A stretch of DNA of 64,000 nt, from NCBI GenBank assembly GCA_958428545.1, contig CAUAGM010000003.1, positions 62,001 through 126,000 of the forward strand, in the 5' to 3' direction. Below the pieces are notes generated by a model, which was not told where the DNA came from, searched no databases, and worked only from the letters and a program-made list of their open reading frames with translations. Origin of the DNA: an uncultured Arcanobacterium sp. (GTDB lineage Bacteria; Actinomycetota; Actinomycetes; Actinomycetales; Actinomycetaceae). Shown here one piece after another: positions 1-11,090 of the stretch (position 1 is its first letter; the number at the start of each line of letters is the position of its first letter). The position numbers were made by a program, and so were the translations under genes.

Positions 1-1733
1 CGTACACCAAAAATTCGGTGCGGGGTTTCGTAGATCTCTTGCTTAAAGTTTTTCCTGTGCGCTCGTGCTCACGCGGAGTGTTTCGACAGGCGCAGCGCTC
101 AGGGCGTCCATGTTTAAACGGATATATTGATCGATGCGTGGCGCCATGTATTGGGCGTGTGACGTCTCAGGAGCATCAAGCTCTCGTTAGCGAGCTGATT
201 CACTTCTTGGATTCGGATGGCAGCTCACAAATTACCGAAAAAACTGCTGCGATGCGCACAGCGGCTGCAGCTCAAGATTACGAACGTGCGGCAAAACTTC
301 GCGATGAAGCTGCTGTGTTGAAAGAAATTGCACAGAAAAATACCGTTGTGCTCGAAGAGAATATCGATGCAGACCTATTTGGCATTGAGTTTGATGAGCT
401 TGAAGTGAGTGTACAGGTTTTCTATGTGCGTGGCGGTCGGATTCGCGGTCAGCAGGGGTGGGTGAGTGATAGTGAAGCCCAGAGTGAAGATACATTGCTC
501 GAAGATCTTCTTCTTCATGTCTATGGTGACGGCGCTGCTGAGCGCTTGCACGAAGGTGACCTTGCCCCATCCATGCCCAAGGTTACTCGTGTAGGATCCT
601 CGTGTGAATCTTCGTCTGATTCTTCGTCTAGATCGCGTTCATCGCTACCGACCAAAAATGCTCCGCAATATGTTGATGACGTAGCTCATACGGCGACGAA
701 CGTGATTCCTAGCGATATTTGGCTTCCATCGTCACCGACGAATAAAACTGTTCTTGAAGAGTGGCTCAGTGAGCTGCGCGGCGCAAAAGTGCGTATCAAA
801 ACTCCTCAGCGAGGCGTGAAAGCACAGCTAATGCAGACAGTTCATGCAAATGCCGAGCAGGCGCTGATACGCCATAAACTCGCTCGCAGCGGTGACCTTA
901 CTGAGCGTTCTCAAGCCCTTGAAGAACTGCGCGAAGGGCTTATGCTTGATCGGGCACCTTTGAGAATAGAATGCTACGACATCTCTCACACACAAGGCAC
1001 AAACCAGGTGGCAAGCATGGTTGTTTTTGAAGATGGCTTGGCAAAGAAAAAAGATTATCGAAAGTTTATTGTCCGAGGCGAAGATGGGCAAGGAGCAACT
1101 GACGATACTGCCGCAATGGCTGAGGTCCTCCGCCGTCGTCTCGCACGTTTAGCGGCAGGTGTGCAGCCAGATGATGCGAGTGACGATGAACCGAGTCAGA
1201 AACGTCACCTCAATAATGCGAAAGAAGAAGATGCTGGCGGTTGCCGATCTGGTGAGCTGAGCGAATCGGATCGATCCAATGCGCTGCGCCGTTTCGCGTA
1301 TCGCCCAGATTTGATTGTTGTTGATGGGGGGTTGCCGCAGGTGAATGCGGCTCAGCGGGTCATTGAAGAGCTTGAGGCAGACGTGATGGTCATTGGGCTT
1401 GCGAAGCGTTTAGAAGAGGTGTGGATTCCTGGCGAAGAATTTCCTCTCATTCTTCCTCGTCAGTCAGCGAGCCTGAGATTGCTGCAATATCTGCGCGATG
1501 AATCTCACCGTTTCGCCATTACTTTCCATCGTAAGAAGCGGACTAAAGCAATGACGCGCAGCGCTTTGGATGCAGTGCCTGGGCTTGGGGCAGCTAAACA
1601 GAAAGCACTTCTCCAAGAGTTTGGTTCTCTGGCACAGATTAAGCAGGCGGATGAAGATGAATTGCAGCGGGTTTCAGGAATTGGCCCTGCTCTCGCACGC
1701 ACAATCGTCACTTTTTTGCATTCAGAACCTTAA
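1..1733 (+). CDS. uvrC: UvrABC system protein C, 5'-truncated by the window edge
   Basis: UvrC makes the dual incisions around a DNA lesion in nucleotide excision repair, together with UvrB. The frame is open to the left edge, and the first residues (VDLLLKVFPVR, then CLNGYIDRCVAPC) match UvrC just after its GIY-YIG domain, so that domain and the true start lie outside the window. Next come a UvrB-binding UVR segment rich in Ala, Arg and Glu, the RNase H-like endonuclease domain (ECYDISHTQG and VVDGG motifs), and a C-terminal double helix-hairpin-helix (VPGLGAAKQKAL, VSGIGPALA). A Ser/Arg-rich insert near 590-650 and an acidic stretch near 1170-1260 are low-complexity and probably lineage-specific. 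rapZ-yvcK-whiA follow on the same strand, the usual actinobacterial order. Confidence 0.97.
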   Translation, partial: YTKNSVRGFVDLLLKVFPVRSCSRGVFRQAQRSGRPCLNGYIDRCVAPCIGRVTSQEHQALVSELIHFLDSDGSSQITEKTAAMRTAAAAQDYERAAKLRDEAAVLKEIAQKNTVVLEENIDADLFGIEFDELEVSVQVFYVRGGRIRGQQGWVSDSEAQSEDTLLEDLLLHVYGDGAAERLHEGDLAPSMPKVTRVGSSCESSSDSSSRSRSSLPTKNAPQYVDDVAHTATNVIPSDIWLPSSPTNKTVLEEWLSELRGAKVRIKTPQRGVKAQLMQTVHANAEQALIRHKLARSGDLTERSQALEELREGLMLDRAPLRIECYDISHTQGTNQVASMVVFEDGLAKKKDYRKFIVRGEDGQGATDDTAAMAEVLRRRLARLAAGVQPDDASDDEPSQKRHLNNAKEEDAGGCRSGELSESDRSNALRRFAYRPDLIVVDGGLPQVNAAQRVIEELEADVMVIGLAKRLEEVWIPGEEFPLILPRQSASLRLLQYLRDESHRFAITFHRKKRTKAMTRSALDAVPGLGAAKQKALLQEFGSLAQIKQADEDELQRVSGIGPALARTIVTFLHSEP

Positions 1734-1797
1734 ACATGCAGGCACGAGGTGTGCTGCGTGGTAAGAGCTGAGGTGGCTGGCAAGAGGATTGATAAGA

Positions 1798-2796
1798 ATG
1801 GCAGAAGTTTTTGAAGAAAAATTATCGCAAACGTGGCACGATTATTCCATGACTAATCGTGAAGACATCAACAATACAGGTTTAATTCCTGCGGGGATTG
1901 CCCAGATGGATGACGCTACACCCAGAATTGAGCCAGACCCGAGCGAAGTTCTTATTATTACTGGAATGAGCGGTGCTGGCAGATCGCGTGCAGGAGCGAC
2001 TCTTGAAGATATGGGCTGGTACGTTGTGGACAATCTGCCTCCTCGGCTTATGCGTGCGATGGTTGGTTTGATGACGCCGGGAGGTGGCGTCTCAAAATTG
2101 GCGTTGATTGTTGATGTGCGCTCTCGTGAGTATTTTGAAGAACTCGCTGATGTACTCACCGAATTCAGGGCAGCAAAAATCAATTACAGCGTTATTTTTC
2201 TCGATGCGACCGATGCTGAGCTGGTGAAACGTTACGAAAATGTGCGTCGCCCGCATCCGCTTCAAGGTGACGGGCGTCTGCTTGACGGTATCAGCCGCGA
2301 GCGTGAGCTGTTGAGTAAACTGCGCCGCAGAGCAGACGTCACCATTGATACTACGAAACTTTCTGTGCATGATCTCGCTCGAAAATTGAAGGTATGTGTA
2401 GCTGCTGTTGGCACATCTGACGATATCCACATCAACGTGATGAGCTTTGGTTTCAAATACGGTTTGCCGCTTGATGCCGATAACGTGATCGATATGCGTT
2501 TTTTGCCAAATCCTTATTGGGTGACGGAGCTGCGCCACCTCACAGGCAAAGATGAGCCAGTTCGAGATTTTGTGCTCTCGATTGAGGGCGCTCAAAAATT
2601 CGCAGATCGATACTCTGATCTTTTTGCCGATATTATTGCTGGCTACCAACGTGAATTGAAATCGTATGTGACGCTTGCTGTGGGATGTACGGGCGGTAAG
2701 CATCGCTCTGTGGCTATGGCGGAGGAAATATCTCGCCAGCTTATTGGGCGTGGATTCAAGGTGCGCACTCTTCATCGAGATTTAGGCAGGGAATAG
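1798..2796 (+). CDS. rapZ: RapZ-type RNase adapter / nucleotide-binding protein
   Basis: P-loop protein of the RapZ (YvcJ) family. In enteric bacteria RapZ directs a small RNA of amino-sugar metabolism to RNase E; its role in actinobacteria is less clear. A Walker A-like TGMSGAGRS lies near residue 56, and the family C-terminal domain is present (FGFKYGLP, DMRFLPNP, AVGCTGGKHRSVA). I prefer the ATG at 1798, which follows AAGAGG at 1782-1787 by about ten bases; an in-frame TTG at 1789 sits too close to that site. The stop is two bases before yvcK, so the two are probably translationally coupled. Confidence 0.95.
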   Translation: MAEVFEEKLSQTWHDYSMTNREDINNTGLIPAGIAQMDDATPRIEPDPSEVLIITGMSGAGRSRAGATLEDMGWYVVDNLPPRLMRAMVGLMTPGGGVSKLALIVDVRSREYFEELADVLTEFRAAKINYSVIFLDATDAELVKRYENVRRPHPLQGDGRLLDGISRERELLSKLRRRADVTIDTTKLSVHDLARKLKVCVAAVGTSDDIHINVMSFGFKYGLPLDADNVIDMRFLPNPYWVTELRHLTGKDEPVRDFVLSIEGAQKFADRYSDLFADIIAGYQRELKSYVTLAVGCTGGKHRSVAMAEEISRQLIGRGFKVRTLHRDLGRE

Positions 2797-2798
2797 CG

Positions 2799-3776
2799 AT
2801 GGTTTCGCGGGAAGTCTATTCGAACGCTGGTGCTCGCGGACCGCGCGTTGTGGCTCTTGGCGGCGGTCATGGATTATATGCTTCGCTTTCGGCTTTGAAA
2901 ATTCTCACGCGCAATGTGACGGCGATTGTGACTGTTGGTGACGACGGCGGCAGCTCTGGGCGGTTGCGTGAGGAGCTCGGAGGGCTTCCTCCAGGAGATC
3001 TGCGTATGGCTTTGTCTGCTTTGTGTGACGATTCTGAGTGGGGGCAGACATGGCGAGATGTACTTCAGTATCGTTTTTCTTCTGAGGGGGAGCTTAATGG
3101 GCATGCCTTGGGAAATCTGCTGATTGAAGGACTATGGAAGCTGCTTGGAGATCCTGTTGAAGGGCTCGACTGGGTGGGCAGGCTTCTTTCTGTTAAAGGG
3201 CGGGTAATCCCAATGGCGGCCGATCCTCTTGATATTGAAGCTGTCGTTGAAGATCCAAAAAACGGGCAGACGTATCTTATTCGAGGGCAAAACAAAGTAG
3301 CGCAAGCTCATGCACTGATTCGCAGTATTCGTATAGATCCAGAAGATCCTGAAGTTCGAGATGAAGCTCGTGAAGCTATCAGCGAGGCGGATTGGGTTCT
3401 CTTTGGCCCTGGCTCGTGGTACACTTCCGTCATTCCGCATTTACTGGTACCTCGCTTGCGTAGAGCTTTAGAAGAGACTAGTGCGAAGAAAATGCTTGTG
3501 CTCAATCTTCAAACCGATGCTGAAACAGCTACATTGAATGCTGCTTCTCATGTACTTTCGTTTCACGAATTCGCACCCGATATACATCTTGATACAATTT
3601 TGGTTGATCCTGAAACCGTCACAGAATGGGATTCGTTGAAAGAGGCTGCCAGTATGTGCGGTGCTCGTCTGATCGTTCACCCTGTTGCAGACGATACGGC
3701 GAGATATCGTCACGATCCGCTGTATTTAGCTGCAGCATACCGCCGTGTGTTTATGGAAGTTGCGCCGGGGCTGTGA
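2799..3776 (+). CDS. yvcK: YvcK/CofD-like gluconeogenesis factor
   Basis: Member of the YvcK (CofD-like) family, which in Bacillus and mycobacteria is needed for growth on gluconeogenic carbon and for cell-wall precursor supply and shape. The N-terminal VVALGGGHGLYASLSAL and VTVGDDGGSSGRLR motifs form the nucleotide-sugar-binding site; FGPGSWYTSV is also typical. At 325 residues it is full length. It lies between rapZ and whiA, a block conserved across Gram-positive bacteria, and starts two bases after rapZ ends. Next to a glycolytic gene set, a role in carbon partition is plausible, but that is inference. Confidence 0.95.
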   Translation: MVSREVYSNAGARGPRVVALGGGHGLYASLSALKILTRNVTAIVTVGDDGGSSGRLREELGGLPPGDLRMALSALCDDSEWGQTWRDVLQYRFSSEGELNGHALGNLLIEGLWKLLGDPVEGLDWVGRLLSVKGRVIPMAADPLDIEAVVEDPKNGQTYLIRGQNKVAQAHALIRSIRIDPEDPEVRDEAREAISEADWVLFGPGSWYTSVIPHLLVPRLRRALEETSAKKMLVLNLQTDAETATLNAASHVLSFHEFAPDIHLDTILVDPETVTEWDSLKEAASMCGARLIVHPVADDTARYRHDPLYLAAAYRRVFMEVAPGL

Positions 3777-3813
3777 TTGTCTGTAGTTTTCATGGGAGAA
3801 GGAAGGTGAGCAG

Positions 3814-4806
3814 ATGCCAGCGCTAACAGGATGTGTAAAAGATGAGATTTCGCAGGTGTATCCGCAGCTCGCCTCATCAATGGTGGCGGAGATTTCTGCC
3901 ATGTTTCGCTTTGCGGGCGGGCTTGAAATCAATGCAGGCGTAGTTTCGGTGCAAGCAGAGCTCACTCATCCTGGAGCCGCTCGTCATTTGTGGGAACTTG
4001 TGCATCGAGTTTTCAGGCTTGACGCAGAGCTTGTGGCTGTGAGTAATAATATGCGCCACGGTAATCACTACGTTGTGCGTGTAGCATCGCAAGGTGAGCG
4101 ATTTGCTCGTCACGTTGGTTTACTCGATACAAAAGGGCGCCCTGTGCGGGGTCTTGCTTCTCATATTGTCGGAGGATCGAAAGCTGACGCAGCGGCGGCG
4201 TGGCGTGGAGCGTTTTTGGCGCGCGGTACGTTGCTGGAGCCAGGTCGCAATGCGGCTCTGGAAGTCACATGCCCGTCTTTAGAAGCGGCTTATGCAATTG
4301 GAGGGCTTGCTCGTCGGCTTGAGGTGCCGTATCGTGCTCGTGAATCGCGTGGAGCGCATAGGGTTGATATTCGTGAAGGCGACGCGATTTCCGCCATGCT
4401 GGCACGTATGGGTGCTAATGATTCTGTGTTGCGCTGGGAAGAGCTTCGCACAGAGCGTGAGGTCAATGGAAACGCGAACCGTTTGGCAAATTTTGACGAT
4501 GCAAATATGAGGCGCAGTGCCGATGCGGCAGTTATTGCCGTTATTCGAGTAAAGCGAGCATTTGAGATTTTGGGTGATTCTGTGCCTGAAAATTTACGTC
4601 AAGCTGGGCAGTTCCGTATTGATTTTCCCGATGATTCCTTGAATTTGCTGGGGGAGAGGCTTACTCCGCCTGCTACGAAAGATGCTGTGGCTGGGCGTTT
4701 GCGTCGATTAAATACGATGGCTGATAAACGCGCCCACGAGCTTGGTATTCCTACGACGATCGACGCCGTCAAAGAAGCTGAGAGGCAAGCACTTCATCGC
4801 TTGTGA
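3814..4806 (+). CDS. whiA: WhiA-type DNA-binding regulator
   Basis: WhiA pairs an N-terminal LAGLIDADG homing-endonuclease-like domain that has lost nuclease activity with a C-terminal helix-turn-helix. In Streptomyces it controls sporulation septation with WhiB; in non-sporulating Gram-positives it affects division and chromosome segregation. At 330 residues it is the normal length. The N-terminus (LTGCVKDEISQVYP) and the C-terminal segment (NLLGERLTPPATKDAVAGRLRRLN) are diagnostic. GGAAGG lies about eight bases upstream of the ATG at 3814. No sporulation genes are visible nearby. Confidence 0.96.
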   Translation: MPALTGCVKDEISQVYPQLASSMVAEISAMFRFAGGLEINAGVVSVQAELTHPGAARHLWELVHRVFRLDAELVAVSNNMRHGNHYVVRVASQGERFARHVGLLDTKGRPVRGLASHIVGGSKADAAAAWRGAFLARGTLLEPGRNAALEVTCPSLEAAYAIGGLARRLEVPYRARESRGAHRVDIREGDAISAMLARMGANDSVLRWEELRTEREVNGNANRLANFDDANMRRSADAAVIAVIRVKRAFEILGDSVPENLRQAGQFRIDFPDDSLNLLGERLTPPATKDAVAGRLRRLNTMADKRAHELGIPTTIDAVKEAERQALHRL

Positions 4807-6022
<1,216 letters not shown>

Positions 6023-6047
6023 TTTTGATTTAGCTCAGGTGAATGTG

Positions 6048-6078
6048 ATGGGTGCTCGTACGTTGTGCGAGCACCCAT
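6048..6078 (+). terminator. Hairpin after gap
   Basis: A perfect 11-bp inverted repeat, ATGGGTGCTCG at 6048-6058 and CGAGCACCCAT at 6068-6078, has a 9-base loop. It sits 26 bases after the gap stop and 55 bases before pgk. No T-run follows, so it may be a weak terminator or an RNA-processing or stability hairpin that sets gap above pgk expression. Confidence 0.65.
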
Positions 6079-6132
6079 ATTCACGTTAATTTCCACCTTT
6101 TATATCTCAATATTTGTTGAAGGAGCTCTTAT

Positions 6133-7326
6133 ATGAGAACTATCGATTCGCTCGGCGATCTCGCCGGCAAAAAAGTATTTGTGCGCTCTGATTTCAATGT
6201 GCCGCTTGATGCTGATAAAAATATTACTGATGACGGGCGTATTCGCGCTGCGCTTCCAACAATTAATCGCTTGGTAGGCGCTGGCGCTAAAGTTATTCTT
6301 GCTGCTCATTTGGGGCGCCCGAAGGGTACAGTTAATCCAGACTTTTCTTTGGCTCCAGTTGCGGCTCGCCTTTCTGAGCTTCTCGGCAAAGACGTTAAGC
6401 TTGCAGCTGATACGGTAGGTGAGAGCGCCCGTGCACTCACTGCCGATATGGTCGATGGCGATGTGGTGTTGCTTGAAAATGTCCGTTTTGATCCACGTGA
6501 ATCTTCAAAGGTGGATGCAGAGCGCGAAGAGTTGGCAGCTGAGTATGCTGCTCTTGCAGAAGCATTCGTTTCTGACGGATTTGGTGTAGTTCACCGCAAG
6601 CAGGCATCTGTATATGATATTGCGAAAGTGCTTCCAAGTGCGGCAGGCGAACTCGTCTTTAAGGAAATTGATTCACTGTCGAAGGCAACAAAAACTCCTG
6701 AACGTCCATACACTGTTGTGCTTGGTGGTTCTAAGGTGAGTGATAAGCTCGGCGTTATCCAAAACCTTCTCGAAAAGGCAGATCGTCTCCTTATCGGCGG
6801 TGGTATGGCATACACCTTCCTTAAAGCACAAGGTTTTGAAGTTGGCACATCTTTACTAGAAGAAGATCAGATTGAGACGGCGAAGAGCTATATCGATAAA
6901 GCTGCTGAAAAGGCTGTCGAACTTTTGCTTCCTGTTGACGTTGTAGCAGCTCCTGAGTTTAGAGCTGATGCGCCAGCCGTTGTGCTCGCTAATGCGGATA
7001 TGAAAGCAGATTTGATGGGATTGGATATCGGCCCTGAAACTGCGAAGCAGTACGCAGCAGCAATTGCTGATTCTAAGACTGTTGTCTGGAACGGTCCTAT
7101 GGGAGTATTTGAATTCGAGGCTTTTTCACAAGGAACTCGTGCAGTTGCTCAAGCGATGCAGGATGCTGAGGGCTTTACGATTGTTGGCGGTGGAGATAGT
7201 GCTGCTGCAGTTCGTACGCTCGGTTTCGATGAAGCAAAATTCAATCATATTTCAACTGGTGGCGGTGCTTCGCTCGAGTATCTTGAAGGTAAGGAACTCC
7301 CTGGCATCGCAGTATTGGAGGATTAA
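6133..7326 (+). CDS. pgk: Phosphoglycerate kinase
   Basis: Transfers phosphate from 1,3-bisphosphoglycerate to ADP, the first ATP-yielding step of lower glycolysis. Family motifs run in order: [12 protein letters not shown] at the N-terminus, [28 protein letters not shown], and GGGDSAAAV for nucleotide binding near the C-terminus. The 397-residue length is normal. AGGAG at 6121-6125 precedes the ATG. The stop is two bases before tpiA. Confidence 0.98.
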   Translation: MRTIDSLGDLAGKKVFVRSDFNVPLDADKNITDDGRIRAALPTINRLVGAGAKVILAAHLGRPKGTVNPDFSLAPVAARLSELLGKDVKLAADTVGESARALTADMVDGDVVLLENVRFDPRESSKVDAEREELAAEYAALAEAFVSDGFGVVHRKQASVYDIAKVLPSAAGELVFKEIDSLSKATKTPERPYTVVLGGSKVSDKLGVIQNLLEKADRLLIGGGMAYTFLKAQGFEVGTSLLEEDQIETAKSYIDKAAEKAVELLLPVDVVAAPEFRADAPAVVLANADMKADLMGLDIGPETAKQYAAAIADSKTVVWNGPMGVFEFEAFSQGTRAVAQAMQDAEGFTIVGGGDSAAAVRTLGFDEAKFNHISTGGGASLEYLEGKELPGIAVLED

Positions 7327-7328
7327 TT

Positions 7329-8108
7329 ATGGCGCGTAAACCACTTATGGCAGGTAACTGGAAGATGAATCTGGACCACATGGAAGCAACTGCTCTTGTG
7401 CAGAAACTTGCATGGACTCTCCAGGATCTTAAACACGATTACAGCAGTGTGGAGGCTGCGGTCATCGTCCCGTTCACCGATATCCGCTCTGTACAGACTT
7501 TGATTGAAGCAGACGAGATTCCGATTCCATACGGTGCTCAAGATGTCTCTATTCATGATAATGGTGCATTCACAGGAGAAATTTCTACTGCTATGCTCAC
7601 GAAACTCGGCTGCACATACGTTGTGGTCGGGCATTCAGAGCGCCGCGAATATCACGGCGAGACGAATGAATTGATTGGGCAAAAAGCAAAGAAAGCGCTC
7701 GATGCTGGTTTGATTCCGATCATGTGCTGTGGTGAAGCTCTTGAAATTCGTAAAGAGGGAACGCACGTTGAATATGTGCTGAGTCAGATTGAGGCGATGC
7801 TTGCGAATCTTTCTGGTGAAGAGGTTGCTAAGAGCGTGATTGCCTACGAGCCTATTTGGGCAATCGGTACTGGCGAAGTTGCAACGCCTGATGATGCTCA
7901 AGAAGTATGCGGCGCAATTCGCGTTAAAGTTGCCGAACTCTTCGATCAGAGTGTTGCCGATACCGTTCGTATTCAGTACGGTGGTTCAGTCAAGAGTTCC
8001 AACGTCGTTGAGATTATGGCTCAGCCAGATGTTGATGGAGCACTTGTGGGGGGAGCGTCGCTTAAGGCTGATGAATTCGCTAAGATCGTCACTTATCTGG
8101 CAGCTTGA
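7329..8108 (+). CDS. tpiA: Triosephosphate isomerase
   Basis: Interconverts dihydroxyacetone phosphate and glyceraldehyde 3-phosphate. The N-terminal AGNWKMN (catalytic Lys), VVGHSERR (catalytic His) and [10 protein letters not shown] (catalytic Glu) motifs are all intact at 259 residues. It is coupled to pgk and followed by a strong terminator, closing the gap-pgk-tpiA cluster. The enzyme also receives dihydroxyacetone phosphate made by the glp operon at 47-53 kb. Confidence 0.98.
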   Translation: MARKPLMAGNWKMNLDHMEATALVQKLAWTLQDLKHDYSSVEAAVIVPFTDIRSVQTLIEADEIPIPYGAQDVSIHDNGAFTGEISTAMLTKLGCTYVVVGHSERREYHGETNELIGQKAKKALDAGLIPIMCCGEALEIRKEGTHVEYVLSQIEAMLANLSGEEVAKSVIAYEPIWAIGTGEVATPDDAQEVCGAIRVKVAELFDQSVADTVRIQYGGSVKSSNVVEIMAQPDVDGALVGGASLKADEFAKIVTYLAA

Positions 8109-8140
8109 TCTTATTCGTCAAACTTAAAATGTTTTTCTCA

Positions 8141-8190
8141 TGATGGCTGTGCGAATCACAGAATTTTGATTCGCGCAGCCATCACTTTTT
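8141..8190 (+). terminator. Rho-independent terminator after tpiA
   Basis: An 18-base arm at 8141-8158 pairs with 8167-8184 with a single G-U pair and no mismatch; the loop is 8 bases. CTTTTT follows at 8185-8190. It lies 33 bases after the tpiA stop. Confidence 0.9.
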
Positions 8191-8240
8191 CCAGTAATAT
8201 AAATGTGGTTTCACATTAGTTTTATAGAAGGTTGACTACC

Positions 8241-8486
8241 GTGCACATTTTGTTAATTGTATGCGACGTTTTGCTTGTCATCACGAGCCTGCTTTTGATT
8301 GCGACAATTTTGCTCCATAAAGGGCGCGGCGGTGGCATTTCCGATATGTTTGGCGGCGGTCTTTCCACCTCGATGCGTTCATCTGGTGTGGCTGAGCGCA
8401 ATTTAAACAGAATCACAATCGGTGTTGCGATCACATGGTTTCTCGTTGTTGTATTGATTGGTTTAATCACAAAGTTCTGGATGTAA
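8241..8486 (+). CDS. secG: SecG preprotein translocase subunit
   Basis: Small membrane subunit of the SecYEG channel. Two hydrophobic helices (ILLIVCDVLLVITSLLLIATILL near the N-terminus and the C-terminal VAITWFLVVVLIGLI) flank a Gly-rich cytosolic loop with GGGISDMFGGG, typical of SecG. I choose the GTG at 8241, about nine bases after AGAAGG; an in-frame TTG at 8232 overlaps the end of that site. secG after tpiA is the conserved order in actinobacteria. Confidence 0.93.
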   Translation: MHILLIVCDVLLVITSLLLIATILLHKGRGGGISDMFGGGLSTSMRSSGVAERNLNRITIGVAITWFLVVVLIGLITKFWM

Positions 8487-8501
8487 CGGCAAACGTTAGT
8501 T

Positions 8502-8565
8502 CTCATGCTGGTGGGGTGCTTGCATAAAGATGGCAAGCACCCCACCAGCATGAGTAATGCCTTTT
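8502..8565 (+). terminator. Long perfect hairpin terminator after secG
   Basis: A perfect 22-bp stem (8502-8523 with 8533-8554) carries a 9-base loop, followed by TAATGCCTTTTT ending near 8565. It closes the plus-strand secG transcript and meets the minus-strand tkt transcript coming the other way. Confidence 0.9.
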
Positions 8566-8840
8566 TATCCGTGTGTGATAACGACTCTCATATCAGCATG
8601 TTTCGATCGGCGTACCGCCCCTCGTGCACGCGTAGAATCGGGGAGTTGGAGCAGGGCATTAGGGCGATCAACTGCATACCAGATGCGCACTAACGCGGCA
8701 AAAATATGCTCAGAATTTTCATCAACCTGTGGTTGATAGAGCAGAGGAACGATGCCCTTCATACCGCCAGAGCACGCGTAGAGAGCAGCTCGCTGATCGC
8801 AGACGCGCTGAACTTCGGCAACTTTCTGAGAGTTATTCAT
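8565..8840 (-). CDS. Small protein of unknown function downstream of transketolase
   Basis: An open frame of 91 residues starting MNNSQKVAEVQRVCDQRAAL and ending MRVVITHG. It begins 39 bases after the tkt stop on the same strand and ends at the secG terminator, so it would be the last gene of a tkt transcript. Composition looks coding (mixed charged and aliphatic residues, two Cys, a central GGMKGIVPLLYQPQ stretch) with no signal peptide or membrane helix. No clear Shine-Dalgarno is present; CAGGAT lies about 14 bases upstream. I do not recognise a family. The fill of the intergenic space suggests a gene, but it could be spurious. Confidence 0.4.
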   Translation of the reverse strand: MNNSQKVAEVQRVCDQRAALYACSGGMKGIVPLLYQPQVDENSEHIFAALVRIWYAVDRPNALLQLPDSTRARGAVRRSKHADMRVVITHG

Positions 8841-8878
8841 AGAAAAGAAAATCCTGATATCGAAATATTGTGCATATA

Positions 8879-10975
8879 TTACCCACGCACTCGATGAAGA
8901 GTACGAATAGCGGCTGCAGCCACATTTTCTGCAGTGATACCATACTTGCGCATAAGCACATTTCCGCTTGCTGATTCTCCATATTGGTCGATGCCAATGC
9001 ATTCTCCAGCGTCACCAATTATGCTGTGCCACGGTAGCGTTGTGCCAGCTTCAACGGATACGCGAGCTTTCATCGATGATGGTAAGACGGATTCACGATA
9101 CTCATTGCTTTGCTCATTAAACCAAGAAATGCATGGCATGGAAATTACTCGTGCACTCACCGCCTGCTTGCTGAGCAATGTGCGTGCTTCAAGTGCAACG
9201 GCAACTTCTGATCCTGTTGCGATCAGAGCTACATCTGTTCCTTGTGCGAGAATATAGGCACCTTTGAGAACTCCTGATGCGCATGCCAGCAAGTCTCCTA
9301 CCGCTTCACCTTCTGCGCGATCGAATACTGGGAGATTTTGGCGAGAAAGAACTAAGCCAGCTGGTCGATCTATCCGTTCTAAAATACCTCTCCATGCCCA
9401 CACAGTTTCGTTGGCATCTGCTGGGCGGACGAGATCAAAATGAGGAATGAGACGATATGACCACAAGTGTTCGATAGGCTGATGTGTAGGACCGTCTTCG
9501 CCCACTCCGACTGAATCATGCGTCCATACGTAGATTGATGGAATACTCATAATTGCTGCTAAACGAACTGCAGGGCGCATATAGTCGGAGAAAACAAAGA
9601 ATGTGCCGCCATATACACGAGTGAGTCCATGCAAGGTGATGCCGTTAAGGATAGCTCCCATGGCATGTTCGCGGATGCCGAAGTGTAGTGTGCGACCGTA
9701 TGGATTACCTGTGTATGCACACGTACTTCGATGAGCTGGGAAGAACGACGGTTCACCGGCCATAGTCGTGTTGTTTGAGTCGCCCAAATCAGCAGAGCCG
9801 CCCCATAATTCTGGTAAAACATCTTTTAATGCAGTTAATACCTTGCCAGAAGCAGCGCGAGTTGCAACCGATGCGCCAGATTCAAAGTGTGGAAGTACGT
9901 CTTCCCATCCTTGTGGAAGTTTGTGTGCGCGCAAACGGGCAAGCAGGTCGGCTCGCTCATTATTGGAGGTTTTCCATGTATCAAAGGCGTGATCCCATTG
10001 GGTGCGGATTTCTCGTGCGCGTGTATGCGCCTGAGAACGAGTATATTCGAGCACAGCAGGTGGAATATCGAAATGTTTATCGGCATCAAATCCAAGAGCT
10101 TCTTTGAGCCCGCGTACTTCATCTTCTCCGAGCGCTGCACCATGCGAAGCGCCTGTATTTTGTTTCGTTGGGCACGGCCATGCAATCACAGTCGAAAGCT
10201 TGATAAGCGAGGGTTTATCTGTGACTTTTTGAGCTTCCTTAATAGCGTTGTAGAGCGCTTCAGGATCTTCATGGTATTCGCCAGTCTCGTCGTCACGCCA
10301 AGAAACATGTTGGGTATGCCATCCATAAGCCTCATATCGCGCGAGAGTATCTTCACTCAACGCAATAGCTGTATTGTCTTCGATAGAAATTTTATTTTCA
10401 TCAAAAATAACGATGAGATTTCCAAGTTCCTGGGTGCCTGCGAGCTGGGAAGCTTCAGAGGTGATGCCTTCTTCAATATCTCCTTCACCTGCGATTACGT
10501 AAATAAAGTGGTCAAACGGACTCTTTCCTAGTGGAGCTTGCGGATCGAAAAGCCCGCGTTCACGGCGTGACGCCATCGCCATACCGACAGCTGAAGCAAA
10601 ACCCTGCCCGAGAGGCCCTGTCGTCATCTCAACGCCCTCAGTGTGCCCATATTCGGGGTGCCCTGGAAGCAAAGATCCTTCGGTGCGTAAAGCCTTGAAA
10701 TCGTCAATCTCAATCCCGTAACCTGCGAAGAACAGCTGGTTATATAAAGTTAGTGAACTATGTCCAATTGAGAGCACAAAACGATCTCGGCCAAGCCACT
10801 GTGCGTCAGTAGGGTCATGCCGCATGATTTTCTGGAAAAGTACGTATGCGGCGGGGGAAAGGGATATTGCGGAGCCAGGATGCCCATTACCTGCGTGTTG
10901 AACCGCGTCTGCTGCTAGTGCGCGACTCACATCTACTGCTTGTTGATCACGTTCTGTCCATGTAAATGCGCTCAC
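8879..10975 (-). CDS. tkt: Transketolase
   Basis: Thiamine-diphosphate enzyme of the non-oxidative pentose phosphate pathway. The N-terminal NGHPGSAISLSPAAYVLF, MTTGPLGQG and GEGDIEEGI (thiamine diphosphate and metal site) motifs and the middle-domain THDSVGVGEDGPTHQPIEHL motif are all present over 698 residues, a normal length. It is divergent from xerD with a 115-base gap. It links hexose and triose pools with rpe (53.4 kb) and the gap-tpiA cluster. No transaldolase or zwf follows it here, unlike many actinobacteria. Confidence 0.98.
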   Translation of the reverse strand: MSAFTWTERDQQAVDVSRALAADAVQHAGNGHPGSAISLSPAAYVLFQKIMRHDPTDAQWLGRDRFVLSIGHSSLTLYNQLFFAGYGIEIDDFKALRTEGSLLPGHPEYGHTEGVEMTTGPLGQGFASAVGMAMASRRERGLFDPQAPLGKSPFDHFIYVIAGEGDIEEGITSEASQLAGTQELGNLIVIFDENKISIEDNTAIALSEDTLARYEAYGWHTQHVSWRDDETGEYHEDPEALYNAIKEAQKVTDKPSLIKLSTVIAWPCPTKQNTGASHGAALGEDEVRGLKEALGFDADKHFDIPPAVLEYTRSQAHTRAREIRTQWDHAFDTWKTSNNERADLLARLRAHKLPQGWEDVLPHFESGASVATRAASGKVLTALKDVLPELWGGSADLGDSNNTTMAGEPSFFPAHRSTCAYTGNPYGRTLHFGIREHAMGAILNGITLHGLTRVYGGTFFVFSDYMRPAVRLAAIMSIPSIYVWTHDSVGVGEDGPTHQPIEHLWSYRLIPHFDLVRPADANETVWAWRGILERIDRPAGLVLSRQNLPVFDRAEGEAVGDLLACASGVLKGAYILAQGTDVALIATGSEVAVALEARTLLSKQAVSARVISMPCISWFNEQSNEYRESVLPSSMKARVSVEAGTTLPWHSIIGDAGECIGIDQYGESASGNVLMRKYGITAENVAAAAIRTLHRVRG

Positions 10976-11090
10976 GAGTGAATACCTTTCATTACGCGAA
11001 GTAGTATGGGCGTGCCATGCGCGTACGGCACAACTAACGCTCCAATCATATATGTTTTAGAGTGAAAGTAATGCTAGGAAGGAGGAGAAC

